From assembly GCA_946539475.1 (NCBI GenBank), contig CAMNHM010000001.1:1-64000 (forward strand): a DNA stretch of 64,000 nt. Direction: 5' to 3'. Both the position numbers and the translations under genes were made by a program. This stretch comes from an uncultured Prevotellaceae bacterium (GTDB taxonomy: Bacteria > Bacteroidota > Bacteroidia > Bacteroidales > Bacteroidaceae). The notes under the pieces were generated by a model. The model was not told where the DNA came from and ran no database searches. It saw nothing but the letters and a program-made list of their open reading frames with translations. Positions 38,501 through 46,871 of the stretch are shown here, piece after piece (positions within the stretch are counted from its first letter, which is position 1; each line of letters starts with the position of its first letter).

Positions 38501-39900
38501 TAGAAGTTGTCAATATTGTTTTCAATGTTATTCTCGATATTAATACGCGGTTGGTCAGTACTACTAGATTGGCAATTAACTATAATGTTACCCTTTGTTA
38601 TGTTACCATTATAGTCTTCAACGGTAATGGGTATTGAATTATCACCATCTTCCAAATGTAATTTAAATACAAATGTGTACATTGTGCGACATTCATCTGC
38701 GGATATAACTTTATCAATAGGAGGTGTGGAATATTCTGAATCATATGGCATCCTATAACAAAGATCTCCACGCCTGTGAATGGTGATAGACTTGGTGTCT
38801 CCTACAGCTAAGAATTTAAATGTTACATTACAAGACAAGCCATTTCCGCTAAAAGTAGAAACCTGAGCCCACGCCTTTCCATAAATTAGAGGTCTGTCAG
38901 AAGGTAAATGTATATTGGCGTTTTTGAAAAAGAGAATATCTTTTCCATTATAATTCCCTGTGGTAGATGTTTCCCACATGATTTTATCCCTGTTTATAGA
39001 GCTGTTCTCGTTTAGCCCAACATAAAAAGACCTGGGTGCTATATTGTCAATAGCTAAAGTTGCAAAGGGAATCTGAGTAAAAGACCAGTCTTTGTTAACA
39101 CCTACAAGAAATAAACATCTATAACCACTTACATTTTGTTTATAAAAGCACTTTAGGGGCTTATCCAGCGATGTAGATGCCTCTTTGAAATTATTTACCA
39201 CAAAGTCTTCAATGCACTTGTCAATATAATCTTGATTATCACTTGCAATGACGTAGTAATAATCTGCCTCTAGAGAAGACTGTATCTTGTATTTTACGTT
39301 TTCTAAACTGTGAAGGACTGGTATTTTTCCCTTCGTATAAAATTCTTCATTATTTGAGGCTCTTAACGATAAGTAATAATTCCTAAAAGTAACGTATGTT
39401 GAGTCATCAAGATGCTCTTTTCTTTTATACAACCATCTTTTTAGTTCATCATCCCATTTTTCGTCTGAGAAGGATTCTGAAATAGAAGCACCTGGCCCAG
39501 TAAATTTTATGTTTGTATCTTTGAAAGTATTTGCTTTCAACTTAAATGACAGTAAAGTGTCTATTAAGTTTTCTACTTCTACTCGTAATGGAATGACACC
39601 ATCATTACGTGCCCCTAACAAAGCTATCTCTTTGGGCTGTTCTTGACCTATATTTATAAAATTATAAATTGACAGCTCTTCCATGTTATTAGCATAACCT
39701 GCATGAATTATATAGCCATCTGCAGATATTTTAAAAAAATGTTTGGAAATGGTGTCACAAGTGAAAACGATTTTTCCTTCTTCCTTCGAAAACGAAATAC
39801 TTGCATAATGACCGTCTTCCTTTATTACCTTACAGCTAATACAAAAGATTGCCATAAGTATATAACAAACAATTGATTGACATTTATTTTTCATAATCAT
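38500..39900 (-). CDS. Low-G+C lipoprotein (cargo of the fragment array)
   Basis: A 466-residue protein of unknown family. The signal peptide ends in lipobox FCISC with Cys23. The rest is beta-rich with many Asn, Ile and Lys and closes in the short repeat ENNIENNID. The gene is clearly A/T-richer than all neighbours, with codon choice unlike the host core genes, a sign of recent transfer. Its ATG overlaps the stop of an hsdS 3' fragment as ATGA, and its own stop overlaps the start of an hsdR fragment as TAATG. A surface protein between restriction genes is unusual; no function can be assigned. Confidence 0.75.
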   Translation of the reverse strand: MIMKNKCQSIVCYILMAIFCISCKVIKEDGHYASISFSKEEGKIVFTCDTISKHFFKISADGYIIHAGYANNMEELSIYNFINIGQEQPKEIALLGARNDGVIPLRVEVENLIDTLLSFKLKANTFKDTNIKFTGPGASISESFSDEKWDDELKRWLYKRKEHLDDSTYVTFRNYYLSLRASNNEEFYTKGKIPVLHSLENVKYKIQSSLEADYYYVIASDNQDYIDKCIEDFVVNNFKEASTSLDKPLKCFYKQNVSGYRCLFLVGVNKDWSFTQIPFATLAIDNIAPRSFYVGLNENSSINRDKIMWETSTTGNYNGKDILFFKNANIHLPSDRPLIYGKAWAQVSTFSGNGLSCNVTFKFLAVGDTKSITIHRRGDLCYRMPYDSEYSTPPIDKVISADECRTMYTFVFKLHLEDGDNSIPITVEDYNGNITKGNIIVNCQSSSTDQPRINIENNIENNIDNF

Positions 39901-40039
39901 TCAAATGTTAATAGTTTATTCCTGTAATACTCGTATTGCTGCTCGCGGGCCTTCAGCTGAGACTCTAAGTTCGTGATGGAAGTCTCGAAGGTGTCGAGGA
40001 TGCCAACGATACGGCGCTGCTCGGGGAGAGGGGGGACTA
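39897..40039 (-). pseudogene. hsdS 3' fragment (entry to module 1)
   Basis: The minus strand encodes an HsdS C-terminal conserved region with PPLPEQRRIVGILDTFE followed by KAREQQYEYYRNKLLTFE and a stop at 39897. The intact HsdS in this window ends quite differently (MLRKVFE), so the fragment derives from another allele. It abuts the duplicated hsdR flank at 40040. Confidence 0.88.
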
Positions 40040-40183
40040 CTATTTTTATTTCCTCAATGTTCGCAATGCAAAATTACTACTTTTCCGGCAATCCTCCAAG
40101 GATTTGCCCCGTTTTTTTCACTCATCGGTGATGTTCAGGTGGTCGATCGTGCCGTGAAAATGATTCTCGATGGTCAGGTTCAC
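40040..40183. repeat. Copy 2 of the 144-bp hsdR 3'-end repeat
   Basis: Direct repeat of 36569-36712, here at the end of the intact hsdR. It includes the hairpin GGCAATCC-TCCAA-GGATTTGCC, which with the adjoining T/A runs can act as a terminator. The two copies bracket the whole fragment array. Confidence 0.9.
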
Positions 40184-42607
40184 CACGCTGCTGCCATTGT
40201 ACAACTGCTGCTGCAAGCCCAGGAAGAAGTCGCGAATCTGCCGGGGGTGCATCTTCAGCTTCCTGACAGCATCTGTCGGCGAGTGATACTTCATGTTGAT
40301 CAGTGTGGGCAGCTTGTCGCTGTCCAGCTCCCTGAAGTCGTTGCGCACGTAGAGATCCATGATGTAGTTTGCGAAGTCTTGTTGCTCAGCGGTGTAGATG
40401 TTCTGTGCCTGCCGCCTCACTGTCTGCGCCCTTCGCCGGCGGTCGACGGGCGTGCTGTTGTAGGCCAGGTAAGCCAGCACGTCGAGCATGTCGCAGTCGT
40501 CGAGCGCCAGTATGCGGCGCGTCATCTCCAGCTTGTCTTCGGGGAATCCGCTCTGGGCCAGCACGCTGAGCAGCTGCTCGCGCGTGTCGGGCTGTGACCA
40601 CCGCTTCCTCAGGTCTTCCTCGCCGTCGAGGAATTTGGGCAACAAGCCAAAGAGCCGCTCGATATATTCTTTGACGGTCAGCAGCTCGTCGCCAAACTGT
40701 ATGCGCTCGTCCCAGGAGGTGTGCAGCGTCAGCTCGCGCAAGTGCGACAGCTTCACCTTGATGGTGTCCTTCCGATGGCCTCCACCGCCAGGGCAGGTGC
40801 AGGGCAGATGGCCGCACACGGGGCATGGCCCGGGTGGCGGCGGGGGACACTCGCAGGGGCTCTTGCCACACTTAGGGCAGGGCTTCACTTCTTTCTTTTT
40901 GCATGTGCAGGGGTAGTTGCCACACACGGGGCAGAAGGGTGTGCCTTCCCATTCCTCGTCCTCGAAGTTTTTCGAGGCTCCCACGAAATCAATGAGCGTG
41001 AAGAAGTACTTGCCGTCAAACAGGCGCGTGCCGCGACCCATGATCTGCTTAAACTCCACAATGTTGTTCACAGGGCGCATCAGCACGATGTTCCTCACGT
41101 TGCGGGCATCCACACCCGTCGAAAGCTTCTGTGAGGTGGTCAGGATGGTGGGGCGCAGGTAGTCGTTGTTTTGAAATTGCTTCAGCTTCGCTTCGCCGTC
41201 CTTGCCGTCGTCGGAGGTCACGCGCTCGCAGTAGTTAGAGTCGGGCACCTCCTTCCATTGGTTGATCATGTCGCGGATAATCTTGGCATGTAGCTGCGTA
41301 CAGCAGAACACCAGCGTCTTCTCATCCTTGTCTATCTGGCCCAGCATCTCCTTCACTCGGTGCTCGTCACGTTGCCTGATCTCGATGTTGCCGTTATAAA
41401 AGTCCTGCTCAGTATAAGTCTTATTGACGTCGATGTCGCCTTCCACATCGTCGTTGGGGTTAAACTGGTAGTCATCGATGTTGCTGGTCGAGATCTTTAC
41501 TCTATAGGGAGTGAGGAAGCCATCCTCGATGCCCTGCTTCAGCGAGTAGCTGTAGACAGGCTCACCGAAGTACTTGTAGGTGTTGGCATTCTCCCGTCGG
41601 CGAGGGGTGGCGGTCATACCCAGCTGCACGGCAGGGGCGAAATATACCATCAGCTGCCGCCACTCGCTCTCGTCATTGGCACCGCCACGATGGCACTCGT
41701 CAATGATGATGAAGTCGAAGAAGTTGGGAGGATACTGCATGTAGTAGGGATGCCCCGTGGGGTCATCGCCCATGATGGTCTGGAAGATGGTGAAATAGAG
41801 GTGGCGGGCTTTGGGCACTCGGTCTTTGTGCTTGTCGTCGTGCAGCAGGTCGGGCGTGATGCGCTCCATAGCATCCTCGGGGAATTGCTCAAAGTCGTTC
41901 TTCGCCTGGTTGGCAAGGATATTGCGGTCGGAGATGAACAGGATGCGCGGCTTTTGCTCCGTGCCGTGCGTGTTCCATCCCGTCTGATACAGCTTCCAGC
42001 ATATCTGGAAGGCAGTGTAGGTCTTGCCCGTGCCCGTGGCCATCGTCAGCAGTATGCGCTTATTGCCTTTCGCTATGGCCTCCAGCACCTTGTTGATGGC
42101 TATCTCCTGATAGTAGCGAGGCTCGCGACCACCACCACGATTCAGCGGGCAGAGGTTGAACTTGTCGCGCCAGGGGTTCGCCTCGGGGAAGGTCATCTGC
42201 CACAGCTCCTGCGGAGAGGGGAAGCGGTCGGCAGGGCCTTCCTTCGAGGGGATGACATAGTTGCCCTTGGCATCCTTCACGCCCATGTCGATGGCCCATA
42301 TCTCATCGCCGTTGGTGGAGTAGGCGAAGCGAATCTTCAGCAGGTCGGCATACAGCTTGGCCTGATCCACGCCCTCGCTGACATGCTTCTCGTCGCTCTT
42401 CGCCTCGATCACCGCCAGCTTCTGCTTCTTGTATTCAAGAATATAGTCGGCTTTCTTCGGGTGACGATTCTGAGGCACGCGGCTCACCTGGCCGGGCGTG
42501 ATGTAGGCACGCTGCTCGGTCAGGATCTCGCTTTCAGGCACCTGCTCCCAGCCCACCTCGTAGAGCTTAGGGTCAATCTTCTTACGCCGCGTTGCACTCT
42601 CGTCCAT
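40118..42607 (-). CDS. hsdR: Type I restriction enzyme R subunit
   Basis: An 829-residue HsdR of the EcoEI-like class: ATP-driven DNA translocase and endonuclease of the type I complex. The nuclease domain has ADYILEY and VIEAKS (D...ExK, about 53-70). The helicase domain has MATGTGKT and the DECH box (DECHRGGAND). The C-terminal EcoEI-type domain ends in ENHFHGTIDHLNITDE. Oddly, between helicase and C-terminal domains (about 556-608) there are three copies of a CPxCGxxPCxC unit with proline-rich spacers, 12 cysteines in about 50 residues, which may bind zinc. It starts 64 bp after hsdS. Confidence 0.95.
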   Translation of the reverse strand: MDESATRRKKIDPKLYEVGWEQVPESEILTEQRAYITPGQVSRVPQNRHPKKADYILEYKKQKLAVIEAKSDEKHVSEGVDQAKLYADLLKIRFAYSTNGDEIWAIDMGVKDAKGNYVIPSKEGPADRFPSPQELWQMTFPEANPWRDKFNLCPLNRGGGREPRYYQEIAINKVLEAIAKGNKRILLTMATGTGKTYTAFQICWKLYQTGWNTHGTEQKPRILFISDRNILANQAKNDFEQFPEDAMERITPDLLHDDKHKDRVPKARHLYFTIFQTIMGDDPTGHPYYMQYPPNFFDFIIIDECHRGGANDESEWRQLMVYFAPAVQLGMTATPRRRENANTYKYFGEPVYSYSLKQGIEDGFLTPYRVKISTSNIDDYQFNPNDDVEGDIDVNKTYTEQDFYNGNIEIRQRDEHRVKEMLGQIDKDEKTLVFCCTQLHAKIIRDMINQWKEVPDSNYCERVTSDDGKDGEAKLKQFQNNDYLRPTILTTSQKLSTGVDARNVRNIVLMRPVNNIVEFKQIMGRGTRLFDGKYFFTLIDFVGASKNFEDEEWEGTPFCPVCGNYPCTCKKKEVKPCPKCGKSPCECPPPPPGPCPVCGHLPCTCPGGGGHRKDTIKVKLSHLRELTLHTSWDERIQFGDELLTVKEYIERLFGLLPKFLDGEEDLRKRWSQPDTREQLLSVLAQSGFPEDKLEMTRRILALDDCDMLDVLAYLAYNSTPVDRRRRAQTVRRQAQNIYTAEQQDFANYIMDLYVRNDFRELDSDKLPTLINMKYHSPTDAVRKLKMHPRQIRDFFLGLQQQLYNGSSVVNLTIENHFHGTIDHLNITDE

Positions 42608-42671
42608 AGTTACTTTTTTTCGATTTTATTTGTTTATCTTGTTTTTTTTTAGTTTGTCTTTGCAGCTGAAA

Positions 42672-43877
42672 TCACTCAAACACTTTTCGTAACATCGCCT
42701 GCTTCAGGGCATCGCACTCGGCAATCGTCTTACGCAGTACTTCCTCCAGCTTCTTGATGTTTTCGGAGAGGGAGTCGAGACGGGAGACGATCTTTTGCTG
42801 AGTATCGAGGGAAGGATAAAACAGCTTGATCAATCGCAAATCCTTGATATTAATCTGCTTTAGTGTTGAACCCGTCGTTTTTTCTGCAAAGACCTTTTGC
42901 AGATTAGGTGAAAGCATCTGATAATATGCGAAGTCCTTATCCAATTCTTTTTTGAAGAATAACGGTACAATACCCCTATTTACGTTGCAACCAACAAGTT
43001 CAGAGGAAGCCAATGCTAAAATGCCTGTCGTTCCTCGGACACTCAGCAGAATTTCATCGCCCCTAAGAATAGTTCTTTTATATGCATTAGAAATAGACTC
43101 TTTCGTACATTTTAAACCTTCTTTGAAAACGATCTTCGTATTTAAATCAACAGGTCTGACTACCGGGATTCCCCCTTCGACATGATCTCCCTGTTGAACA
43201 ATACCATAGGAAATAGGGCACTTATCGTCTACAACATCCTTCAATGTCTTCACTTCCCACCCCTCTTTCGGCTCCATCGCTTTATCGAGAGCTTTCTGGA
43301 AGAGGGCACGGGCTTCGATGAGTTGTTTTTCAACATTGGCTTTCAGGGCATCGATGTTGGCGAAGGCAGAGTCAAGGCGAGAGACGATGCGCTGCTGCTC
43401 GGTCTTTTTAAGAATGGGTATGTCTATATTTAAGTATTTCTCGAATTCAATATTGTGAATGCCAGTTGTAGCCTTCTGCATTCTAAGAGTGCCGCCACTT
43501 TTGTAGACATAAAGCAAATAGATATAAAGGAAGCGACTTAACAGAGTATTATCTTTTAATCTTAATACAGATGTGAAGTTGCTGAAAGAAAATTCACCAT
43601 TGTCTTTCTCAAAAATAACAGCACGTCCTACAGGTTGTTTTTCACTACCCCCCGACTTTTCTATAATAATATCTCCTTTTAAGAGCTTACGCTTTGCATA
43701 TTGCCTTTCTTCGACATCTAAATATTCTACGTTATCATAACGAAGAGTAAAGTCTTTTGTAAAGTTTGCATTTCTTATCACTCCAACATTTACAAACGGT
43801 GGCTTCTTACCTTTCCATAAGCCGTTGAGAATCTCGCACACCTCCCCCAGCTTCTTATACGTCCATCCCTTTTTCAT
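42672..43877 (-). CDS. hsdS: Type I restriction-modification specificity subunit S
   Basis: A 401-residue HsdS with two target-recognition domains (about 5-150 and 205-350). Each is followed by a coiled-coil conserved region with QQRIVSRLDSAF or QQKIVSRLDSLS. It sets the DNA sequence recognised by both methylase and nuclease. The recognition domains are A/T-richer than the flanking coiled coils, usual for exchanged specificity units. Its start overlaps hsdM by ATGA. Confidence 0.94.
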   Translation of the reverse strand: MKKGWTYKKLGEVCEILNGLWKGKKPPFVNVGVIRNANFTKDFTLRYDNVEYLDVEERQYAKRKLLKGDIIIEKSGGSEKQPVGRAVIFEKDNGEFSFSNFTSVLRLKDNTLLSRFLYIYLLYVYKSGGTLRMQKATTGIHNIEFEKYLNIDIPILKKTEQQRIVSRLDSAFANIDALKANVEKQLIEARALFQKALDKAMEPKEGWEVKTLKDVVDDKCPISYGIVQQGDHVEGGIPVVRPVDLNTKIVFKEGLKCTKESISNAYKRTILRGDEILLSVRGTTGILALASSELVGCNVNRGIVPLFFKKELDKDFAYYQMLSPNLQKVFAEKTTGSTLKQINIKDLRLIKLFYPSLDTQQKIVSRLDSLSENIKKLEEVLRKTIAECDALKQAMLRKVFE

Positions 43878-45397
43878 TCCTCGTCCTCCTCAAAATCCTC
43901 GTCGTCCTCGATTTCATATTTCCCAAACAAGTCGTCGTCCTCGTCTGGCCACAGATCCCAGATGAGGTCTTCGTGGAGAATATCGTCGGCCTCGTTCAGC
44001 AGATCCTCGATGCTGTCGAATATCTCCGAGGGCTCCCGCTCGTCGCGCTGCTCCACGCGGTGGGGATTCTTCACCGAGAGGTCGCAGTCGTCGCCCAGCG
44101 TCGTGACATCCACCGTCCATGAGTTCTCGCTGTCGGCCTTCGTCTTTTGCAGCTCCACAAACTCTGCCAGGTCTTCATCGCTGAGGGCATTCGTCTTGCC
44201 GAGGTTGCGCCCTGGGTTCAGCTGGTAGTACCAGATGTGGCGCGTCGGCGTGCCCTTGTCGAAGAACAGCACCACCGTCTTCACGCCGGCACCCTGGAAC
44301 ACGCCCGACGGCAGGTCGAGGATGGTGTGCAGGTTGCACTGCCCGAGCAGCAGCTTGCGCAGCTGGGCAGCGTCGCCGTTGGAGAGGAACGTGTTCTTGA
44401 TCACGATGCCCGCACGGCCTCCCACACGCAGCATCTTGATGAAGTGCTGCATAAACATATAGGCAGTCTCGCTGGTGCGCAGGTCAAAGTTCTGCAGCAC
44501 CTCGCCACGCTCGCTGCCGCCGAAGGGGGGATTGGCCAGAATGACGTCCTTGCGGTCGCGCTCCTGCACCTGCGAGAGGTTTTCTGCCAGCGTGTTGCCT
44601 CGGATGATGTTGGGAGCTGCCACGCCGTGGAAGATCATGTTCATCGTGGCGATGATATAGGGCAGCGGCTTCTTCTCCTTGCCGAAGAACGTCTTCTCCT
44701 GCAGCACCTTCGCGTCGTGGGTGCTTTCCACCTGCTCCTGCATATAGCTGAAAGCCTCGCAGAGGAAGCCAGCCGAGCCGCAGGCAGGGTCGTAGACCGT
44801 CTCACCAATACGAGGGTTGACCACCTTCACGATGGTGCGGATGAGCGGGCGCGGGGTGTAGTACTCGCCACCATTGCGCCCGGCATTGCCCATGCGTTGG
44901 ATCTTGCTCTCGTAGAGAAGCGTCATCTCGTGCTTGTCCTCGGCACTCTGGAAGTGCAGCGTATCGATGAGGTTGATGATCTCCCGCAGGTTGAAGCCCG
45001 AGGTGATCTTATTGCGCAGCTCGGCAAAGATCTCGCCAATCTTATACTCCAGCGTGTTGGCCGAGCTGGCAGTCTCCTGAAACTTGCGGAGAGCAGGGAA
45101 CAGCTTCTGGTCGACAAACTGCTGAAGGTCAGGCCCCGTCATGCAGTTGATGTCGTCGGGAGTGCCGTCGGCCTTCTTCGGAGCTGCCCACTGGCTCCAC
45201 CGCATAAAGCCCGTGATGATGCGCCGGTACTCCTTGCCAGCCATCAGGGCATTCATTTCGCGCTCTGCCTCCAGGTCGTCGAGATACTTCAGGAAGAGCA
45301 GCCAGGAAGTCTGCTCGATATAGTCCAGCTCCGTGGAGCATCCCGCCTCATTGCGCAGGATGTTGTCGATCGCATTGAATGTTGACTCGTATTGCAT
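43874..45397 (-). CDS. hsdM: Type I restriction-modification methyltransferase subunit M
   Basis: A 507-residue adenine-N6 methyltransferase. The SAM-binding motif DPACGSAGF and catalytic NPPF are intact, and the helical N-terminal HsdM domain is present. The C-terminal 60 residues are very acidic (WPDEDDDLFGKYEIEDDEDF), longer than usual. It is the first gene of hsdM-hsdS-hsdR, 21 bp after a lipoprotein gene that may share the transcript. Confidence 0.96.
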   Translation of the reverse strand: MQYESTFNAIDNILRNEAGCSTELDYIEQTSWLLFLKYLDDLEAEREMNALMAGKEYRRIITGFMRWSQWAAPKKADGTPDDINCMTGPDLQQFVDQKLFPALRKFQETASSANTLEYKIGEIFAELRNKITSGFNLREIINLIDTLHFQSAEDKHEMTLLYESKIQRMGNAGRNGGEYYTPRPLIRTIVKVVNPRIGETVYDPACGSAGFLCEAFSYMQEQVESTHDAKVLQEKTFFGKEKKPLPYIIATMNMIFHGVAAPNIIRGNTLAENLSQVQERDRKDVILANPPFGGSERGEVLQNFDLRTSETAYMFMQHFIKMLRVGGRAGIVIKNTFLSNGDAAQLRKLLLGQCNLHTILDLPSGVFQGAGVKTVVLFFDKGTPTRHIWYYQLNPGRNLGKTNALSDEDLAEFVELQKTKADSENSWTVDVTTLGDDCDLSVKNPHRVEQRDEREPSEIFDSIEDLLNEADDILHEDLIWDLWPDEDDDLFGKYEIEDDEDFEEDEE

Positions 45398-45418
45398 AGG
45401 ATATTTCGGTTAATCGGG

Positions 45419-46162
45419 TCAATTGCTGACGGGGACGTACTCGCCGCTTTTTATCTTTTCGGGAAATATAGTCTTCACTATAATCTTAGTGTCTTTAGGA
45501 CTGTAGGGGTGACAGATGGTGTAGGTTATGTTTTGTGTGTCCTGGTGGTCAAGTCGCTTGTTACGATCCCCGAAGACGAGTTGGTCATTATACTCACTAT
45601 AAGCAAACAAATATGCGGCTATATCACAACTATATCCTGTATTAGTAGTGAGGTTGAGACCTCCGTAATAAGGGATTTTAAAGGTAATCCTTTCGCCATC
45701 GGCATTTTCCCAGGAGGTTCCATTTAGCAGCATCTTTATAAAATCGAAATAGTCGCCTGTGCGAGCAGTGTGGGTGGTTCTGTCCTCAGACCAAAGTGCA
45801 ATGCCCGACCACTCCTGATGTCCGCTGAGGGTAATCTCCCATTGCAGGTTAGCTTCATCAATTTGTGCAGAAGTCGACAAGACGCCAGTTTTTTCGTTAT
45901 ATGTCCAACTACGGTCTCGACTTCTGTCAGTAGAAGTGCGTATCTTGCCATTGTCAAACAAGATAAAGTTGATGGTTTTCCCATGCTTCTGGCCTGTCTT
46001 CGTCTTGACATCGTCAATAGTCCAAAAACCGACAAATTTTTCTGATGCTTTTGACTGCACAGAAGGATTGTCGACTTCAGCCTCATCGTCGTCTGATGGG
46101 CATGCCGTTAACATAAACATGCTTGCGATAAGCATTGCATAAGTCAGATTCTTTCTTTTCAT
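45419..46162 (-). CDS. Unknown lipoprotein upstream of hsdM
   Basis: A 247-residue lipoprotein with lipobox LTAC (Cys21) followed by an acidic spacer (PSDDDEAEVDN). The main part is beta-rich with FWTIDDVKTKTGQKHG and WEITLSGHQEWSG, which recalls lipocalin-like lipoproteins of Bacteroidetes. No family is certain. G+C content is lower than in housekeeping genes. It lies 21 bp before hsdM on the same strand, so it may be another passenger of the restriction locus. Confidence 0.7.
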   Translation of the reverse strand: MKRKNLTYAMLIASMFMLTACPSDDDEAEVDNPSVQSKASEKFVGFWTIDDVKTKTGQKHGKTINFILFDNGKIRTSTDRSRDRSWTYNEKTGVLSTSAQIDEANLQWEITLSGHQEWSGIALWSEDRTTHTARTGDYFDFIKMLLNGTSWENADGERITFKIPYYGGLNLTTNTGYSCDIAAYLFAYSEYNDQLVFGDRNKRLDHQDTQNITYTICHPYSPKDTKIIVKTIFPEKIKSGEYVPVSN

Positions 46163-46429
46163 TGCAGAAACTTTAATTAATTGTTAATCTGTTGCGGGTC
46201 AGGGGGGCGTCCCTCTGATTCATATCGTTGATTCGTTTTTTTTACAGGGTTCTCTCTTTGAAAAAGGCGGCGGGCGAGGCCTCGCGGTTGGCCCGCCGGA
46301 GTAATAAATTTTAAATAATATAAAAGAGATTGTGATATGACCTTCACAGGCCGTTGGTTATCACGAATAAACAATAAAATAATAGTTAAATTATCCCCTC
46401 TCTCTTGAGGGGGCTCGTAAAAACTTGTG
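46163..46429. other. Non-coding gap with hairpins
   Basis: No gene is seen. A GC-rich hairpin GGCGGGC/GCCCGCC lies at about 46269-46297, and a CCCCTC-TCTCTT-GAGGGG hairpin at 46395-46412 could end transcription of the broken lipoprotein frame at 46430-46721. Confidence 0.5.
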
Positions 46430-46721
46430 CTAATAGTAGACGTGATGCTCGCCGGCCCATGCGGTTTCGACCTCGATGGTGATACCTGGCGACGGGCTGG
46501 CGGCAGCGGTGCTATCAGCACGAGTAACGGTATCGCTGTCCTCCAGCTCAGGCAGCAACGACGGCTGCTGCTCGCAGCCAGCGGCCACGGGCAGGAGGAG
46601 GACAATGAAGATGAATAATATGGTTCGGGGGTACGTACGCGGGTGAGGAAGGCTTAATATTTTACCCCCCCCCAGTGGCTAGTATGCCATGTATCAGTGG
46701 TTTACGCGTCTTGGCTGTCAT
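46430..46721 (-). pseudogene. Small lipoprotein frame interrupted at a G9 tract, possibly phase-variable
   Basis: Behind a consensus promoter, an ATG at 46721 opens a frame (MTAKTRKPLIHGILATGGG) that stops directly after nine Gs (46665-46673 on the minus strand). With 8 or 11 Gs the frame would run on for 96 codons. It would include a hydrophobic segment (ILFIFIVLLLPVAAGC) with a lipobox and a Glu/Ser/Thr-rich tail ending AGEHHVYY. The present state is therefore OFF. Either the tract varies and switches the lipoprotein on and off, or the gene has lost its own nearer start and is decaying. The leader of over 30 residues before the hydrophobic segment is unusual. Confidence 0.6.
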
Positions 46722-46742
46722 TGTTTTTTGGTTTTTATCCTG

Positions 46743-46773
46743 CAAAGATACGAATAAGCGAGCGAATAACAAA
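46743..46773 (-). promoter_or_regulatory. Promoter of the G-tract lipoprotein frame
   Basis: On the minus strand, TTTG (46773-46770), a 19-bp spacer and TATCTTTG (46750-46743) match the consensus. The ATG at 46721 lies 22 bp downstream of the -7 element, with an A-rich leader typical of Bacteroidetes start sites. Confidence 0.8.
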
Positions 46774-46810
46774 GAAAAACATTGTTTTTTTGTTTGATTT
46801 ATCCTAATTA

Positions 46811-46867
46811 GTGCTCATTAGTTTCTAAAGAGAAGTAATTGGTGCTCATTAGTTTCTAAAGAAAAGT
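46811..46867. repeat. Two 26-bp direct repeats between divergent promoters
   Basis: GTGCTCATTAGTTTCTAAAG plus 6 bp occurs at 46811-46836 and 46842-46867, identical but for one base. The pair stands between the promoter of the G-tract frame and that of the right HU gene, so it may be a shared operator. Confidence 0.8.
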
Positions 46868-46871
46868 TAAA

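Noticed and set aside
40040..40110. Continuation of the hsdS fragment upstream of 40040
   Set aside because: The frame happens to stay open (encoding NIEEIKIV), but this stretch is identical to the hsdR flank at 36569 and so belongs to the repeat rather than to hsdS.
46177..46605. 142-residue minus-strand frame
   Set aside because: Low-complexity Ser/Arg/Pro composition; the neighbouring frame carries a convincing lipobox sequence instead, so this is a shadow.
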